From: an archaeon
Lineage (GTDB): Archaea; Nanobdellota; Nanobdellia; Pacearchaeales; GW2011-AR1
Direction: 5' to 3'
NCBI GenBank assembly: GCA_030620045.1
Contig: JAUXAD010000003.1
Location: 1-47,741 of the forward strand
Length of the DNA: 47,741 nt
Under the pieces are notes generated by a model, which did not search any database, was not told where the DNA came from, and saw only the letters and a program-made list of their open reading frames with translations. Positions 44,633 through 47,741 of the stretch are shown piece after piece. Position 1 is the stretch's first letter, and each line of letters starts with the position of its first letter. The position numbers and the translations under genes are program-made.

Positions 44633-46021
44633 TTAAATTTCTTTTACCTTCACTCCCCCTTTAATATCATCAACAGAATAACCTTCTTTATTAATCTTCT
44701 TTCGTAATTCATCCGCTTTTTTCCAATCTTTTTTCTTTCTCACCCTCCCTCTTTCTTCAATCAATTTTTTAATTTTACTCGGAACTTTAATTTTCTCCTC
44801 TTCATCTAATTTCAACCCAAAAACTTTATCAAAATCTAGCGCAAGTTCATATTTTTCAGAATCATTTAATCTATTATCCCTCAATATATCCCATAAAAAC
44901 GACAAAGCCTTAGAGGAATTAAAATCATCATTAATGATTTTTAAAAATTGTTTCTTTGCACCTTCAATATTCTTTTTATTTTTCTTTTCCCCTTTTTTCA
45001 ATCCAGAAATTATATTTTTTAATCTGTTGTAAGATTTTTGCGCCATCTCAAGAATTTCTAAAGAAAAATTCAAAGGCTTCTTATAATGTGTTGTTAAACA
45101 TAAATATCTAAATGCTAAAGGAGAAAAACCTTTTTCTTCTAATTGGAAGAGAGTATACAAACCCCCTTTACTTTTTGAAATCTTCTCTCCTTTAAACAAA
45201 AGCCAAGCAAAATGTATCCAGTATTTTACCCACGGCTTTTTTCCAAACGCAGTTTCACTCTGAGCAATCTCATTTGTATGATGAACCGCAATATGTTCTT
45301 GTCCTCCTGTATGAATATCAAACTGTTTTCCTAAATATTTAGAAGACATAGCAGAACATTCAATATGCCATCCAGGAAAACCAACCCCCCAGGGAGATTT
45401 CCACTCTTGCTGCCTTTTTCCCTCTTGGGAAGAAGAAAATTTCCACAAAGCAAAATCTGTTTTATTCTTTTTCTCTCCAATATCAATTCTCTTTCCTGCC
45501 TTCAATTCTTTAACATTCAACCGAACCAACTTCCCATAATCCTTTAGCTTTGAAGTATCAAAATAAATCCCACCAGAAGTTTTGTAAGTATATCCTTTTT
45601 TCTCTAAATTTTTTATCAAATCAATCTGTTCTTTAATATGCTCTGTCGCACGTGGCCAAACATCTGGTTCAATAATATTTAATTTCTTTAAATCCTCTTT
45701 GAAAACTTTGAAATAATAATTTGAAACTTGCTTTGCTGTTTTCTTTTCTTTTCTTGCTGCTTTTTCAATTTTGTCCTCACCAATATCAGAATCAGAAGTT
45801 AAGTGTCCAACATCAGTTACATTTATTACATGTTTCACTTTAAAGCCATTATTCAAAAAAACTCTTTTTAAAATATCATTAGAAACATAAGTCCTCATAT
45901 TTCCAATATGCTGATACCAATAAACCGTCGGCCCACAAGAATAAATTCCAACATGCCCTTTTTTTAATGGTTCAAAAACTTCTTTTTTTCTTGTTAAAGT
46001 ATTATATAATTTTAAAGGCAT
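44633..46021 (-). CDS. cysS: Cysteinyl-tRNA synthetase
   Basis: LYNTLTRKKEVFEPL, CGPTVYWYQHIGNMRTYVSND, GFPGWHIECSAMS, KISKSKGG. Confidence 0.97.
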   Translation of the reverse strand: MPLKLYNTLTRKKEVFEPLKKGHVGIYSCGPTVYWYQHIGNMRTYVSNDILKRVFLNNGFKVKHVINVTDVGHLTSDSDIGEDKIEKAARKEKKTAKQVSNYYFKVFKEDLKKLNIIEPDVWPRATEHIKEQIDLIKNLEKKGYTYKTSGGIYFDTSKLKDYGKLVRLNVKELKAGKRIDIGEKKNKTDFALWKFSSSQEGKRQQEWKSPWGVGFPGWHIECSAMSSKYLGKQFDIHTGGQEHIAVHHTNEIAQSETAFGKKPWVKYWIHFAWLLFKGEKISKSKGGLYTLFQLEEKGFSPLAFRYLCLTTHYKKPLNFSLEILEMAQKSYNRLKNIISGLKKGEKKNKKNIEGAKKQFLKIINDDFNSSKALSFLWDILRDNRLNDSEKYELALDFDKVFGLKLDEEEKIKVPSKIKKLIEERGRVRKKKDWKKADELRKKINKEGYSVDDIKGGVKVKEI

Positions 46022-46057
46022 AAATAAGATAGGAAGAAGTAATTTTTAAATTTAAGT

Positions 46058-46612
46058 TTATTTTATTGTAACAAAGATTTCTCCTCCTGCATAAGGATCT
46101 CCACTTTTTTTCACATCTACCATATAGATTAGTGTGCAAGGAGGTGCTGTTTCAGGAATAGCTAACTTAACTAATCTAGGAAGTTCTAATGCATTTCCTG
46201 CTCCTAATGAAAAGCTTCCTACTCCTCCAAGTAAAAAGCTATCTGCTTCAGACTTTGTTAAAGACCCACATTTTGAAACATCATCTGCTGTAACAGTATA
46301 AGTAAAATCTGCAGATTCTACATCTTTATTTTGAACAGAAAAAGCAAAACCTTTTGGGGCATCTCCTTTTTTTAAGGTTATGGCTCTTGCAGTAGGATAA
46401 ATAGCAAGTTTTTTTCCTTCATCACTAAAAAGTTTTTGTATCTCACTTTCAACTTCAGTACTAATTGAATCAATTGCTCCTGTTGCAGTGAAGAAAATTT
46501 CTTTTATCAAAAAAATCCCTAAAACTAAAACACTCATAAGTAGAACTACAGTAACAATAGTTCCAACACTCATCTCCATTGCTGCTTTTTTATTTCTAAT
46601 TTGTGGTTTCAT
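46058..46612 (-). CDS. Pilin-like surface protein (start moved to internal Met from 46675)
   Basis: MKPQIRNKKAAMEMSVGTIVTVVLLMSVLVLGIFLIKEIFF; 46612 lies just after the upstream stop at 46614. Confidence 0.7.
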   Translation of the reverse strand: MKPQIRNKKAAMEMSVGTIVTVVLLMSVLVLGIFLIKEIFFTATGAIDSISTEVESEIQKLFSDEGKKLAIYPTARAITLKKGDAPKGFAFSVQNKDVESADFTYTVTADDVSKCGSLTKSEADSFLLGGVGSFSLGAGNALELPRLVKLAIPETAPPCTLIYMVDVKKSGDPYAGGEIFVTIK

Positions 46613-46613
46613 T

Positions 46614-46907
46614 TTAAGTTTGAAGGTTTTGCAATTGTTCTTGAAGAAGTGGATATAAATATATTGCAACAACAATTACTAAAACAATTGCCATAATTAT
46701 TCCAACAGTGTTTATTATTAATCCTACTTTCCCAAGTTTTGTGGGACTTCTTTTTTGCTGAATAATACAAAAGATTAAACCTATTATGAAAAAAGCTAAA
46801 CTTAAAAGTCCCATAAAAAGCAAAGAAAAATATCCTGCTATCCCTAATGTAAAACCAGAAATTCCAAGAGCTTCACCATTTTTTTTCAATTTCTTTTTTT
46901 CTACCAT
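46614..46907 (-). CDS. DUF4190-like small membrane protein
   Basis: GEALGISGFTLGIAGYFSLLFMGLLSLAFFIIGLIFCIIQ...LGKVGLIINTVGI. Confidence 0.65.
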   Translation of the reverse strand: MVEKKKLKKNGEALGISGFTLGIAGYFSLLFMGLLSLAFFIIGLIFCIIQQKRSPTKLGKVGLIINTVGIIMAIVLVIVVAIYLYPLLQEQLQNLQT

Positions 46908-46955
46908 CTTTTATAATTTGATTAATTAAAACTTGTTTATAAAAGTTTTGACTTA

Positions 46956-47035
46956 GCGATTTCCGCGGAGGCAATTAGAAATCGCCTCACCGCAAAAGAA
47001 GGGAAAATCGAAAAAAACCGCTTAGGTTGTTTTCA
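46956..47035. repeat. 80-bp repeated intergenic element, copy B
   Basis: gcgatttccgcggaggcaattagaaatcgcctcaccgcaaaagaagggaaaatcgaaaaaaaccgcttaggttgttttca; 75/80 identical to 7820..7899. Confidence 0.95.
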
Positions 47036-47037
47036 AA

Positions 47038-47109
47038 TGGGACCTCGGGGAGTCGAACCCCGCACACCATGATCTTCAGTCATGTGCTCTCCCGCTGAGC
47101 TAAGGTCCC
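47038..47109 (-). tRNA. tRNA-Phe (GAA)
   Basis: Minus strand GGGACCTTAGCTCAGCGGGAGAGCACATGACTGAAGATCATGGTGTGCGGGGTTCGACTCCCCGAGGTCCCA folds as a cloverleaf; loop CTGAAGA; no encoded CCA. Confidence 0.96.
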
Positions 47110-47191
47110 AATAAGAATAATAAAAATAAGGATTTTTTAAATGTTTAGAAAGTGTAAAACTTAAGAGTCACAAATATTTGATTTTTGATGT

Positions 47192-47509
47192 TTAGAAATT
47201 CGAAGATTCTCCACCATAAGCTTGAACGAGGGAAAAATTACCCTTTGTTTTGGTTAACTCTTTGAATATTCTCACATATAAAGAATCTGGGCCATAAACT
47301 CTTGCAAGTTCTATTTTTTTGCGTGCAATCCCTAGGAAACCTTTTGAATTATCCACTGCTTTTTTTAATTCTTTCTTAGTAAATCCTTCATCCTCTCTTT
47401 GTTCGATTAAATAATAATTCCCAGAACCACTCCTAACAACATTTTCTATTTCATCCAATCTTATTTTTCTTTTCGGTTCAATAAGGCAAAGAATGAATGT
47501 TCCTTTCAT
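47192..47509 (-). CDS. Hypothetical protein, 105 aa
   Basis: Soluble, basic ORF downstream of the RNA gene; no family recognised. Confidence 0.55.
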   Translation of the reverse strand: MKGTFILCLIEPKRKIRLDEIENVVRSGSGNYYLIEQREDEGFTKKELKKAVDNSKGFLGIARKKIELARVYGPDSLYVRIFKELTKTKGNFSLVQAYGGESSNF

Positions 47510-47549
47510 TCAATTATAATGTTTTAATCATTTTAAAATATTTGTGTGA

Positions 47550-47741
47550 TGAAATGTAAGTTGGGAATAGGCCACCTTCTGTATTTCCCTGTTTAAAACA
47601 GACGGAAATTGTTAACATTTGACTATGCGGTTCAAGACCTTGCATCAGTTGGGATGCTCGTTCCAGCGTTTCCTCAAAGAGGACGTCTCGTTTCTATACC
47701 AGAGCCATGCCTCACGACATCTTTCATTTCTGAAAGCAACT
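47550..47741 (-). ncRNA. rnpB: RNase P RNA, 3' portion (5' end outside the window)
   Basis: Minus strand carries ATAGAAACGAGAC (47685-47697), GATGCAAGGTC (about 47636-47646) and ACAGAAGGTGGCCTAT (about 47567-47582), matching the order of RNase P conserved regions; higher GC than surroundings; stem ATTTCC...GGAAAT. Confidence 0.7.

Overview
AT-rich archaeal window, most likely DPANN (Pacearchaeota/Woesearchaeota-like; inferred from gene content, not tested phylogenetically). Housekeeping genes: PCNA, a primase that looks like a PriS-PriL fusion, class I LysRS, CysRS, Cbf5/TruB, RNase HI, ribosomal proteins L31e/L39e/S19e, YhbY, a short histone-fold protein, tRNA-Phe(GAA), and a probable RNase P RNA running off the right edge. 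Metabolism: a form III-like RuBisCO in a tight minus-strand operon with two methyltransferases, DUF5654-like, NUDIX, NFACT-R and small-protein genes. Accessory and surface content dominates: an S-layer-like protein with a long structured leader; an archaeosortase-like protein near a candidate TG-TM-basic tail substrate; a ~13 kb minus-strand operon of pilin-like proteins with giant Cys-rich surface proteins, present once as a fused ORF (1266 aa) and once as a split pair (577 + 1002 aa); two membrane proteins sharing a Cys-rich module; and a 1018-aa protein with about 16 degenerate 'PxEC...EEC..IM' repeats. The strongest non-coding observation is an 80-bp element present twice (75/80 identical): directly after a CDS stop codon in the surface operon, and 2 nt after the 3' end of tRNA-Phe. 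Three small ORFs absent from the supplied track fit exactly into operon gaps.
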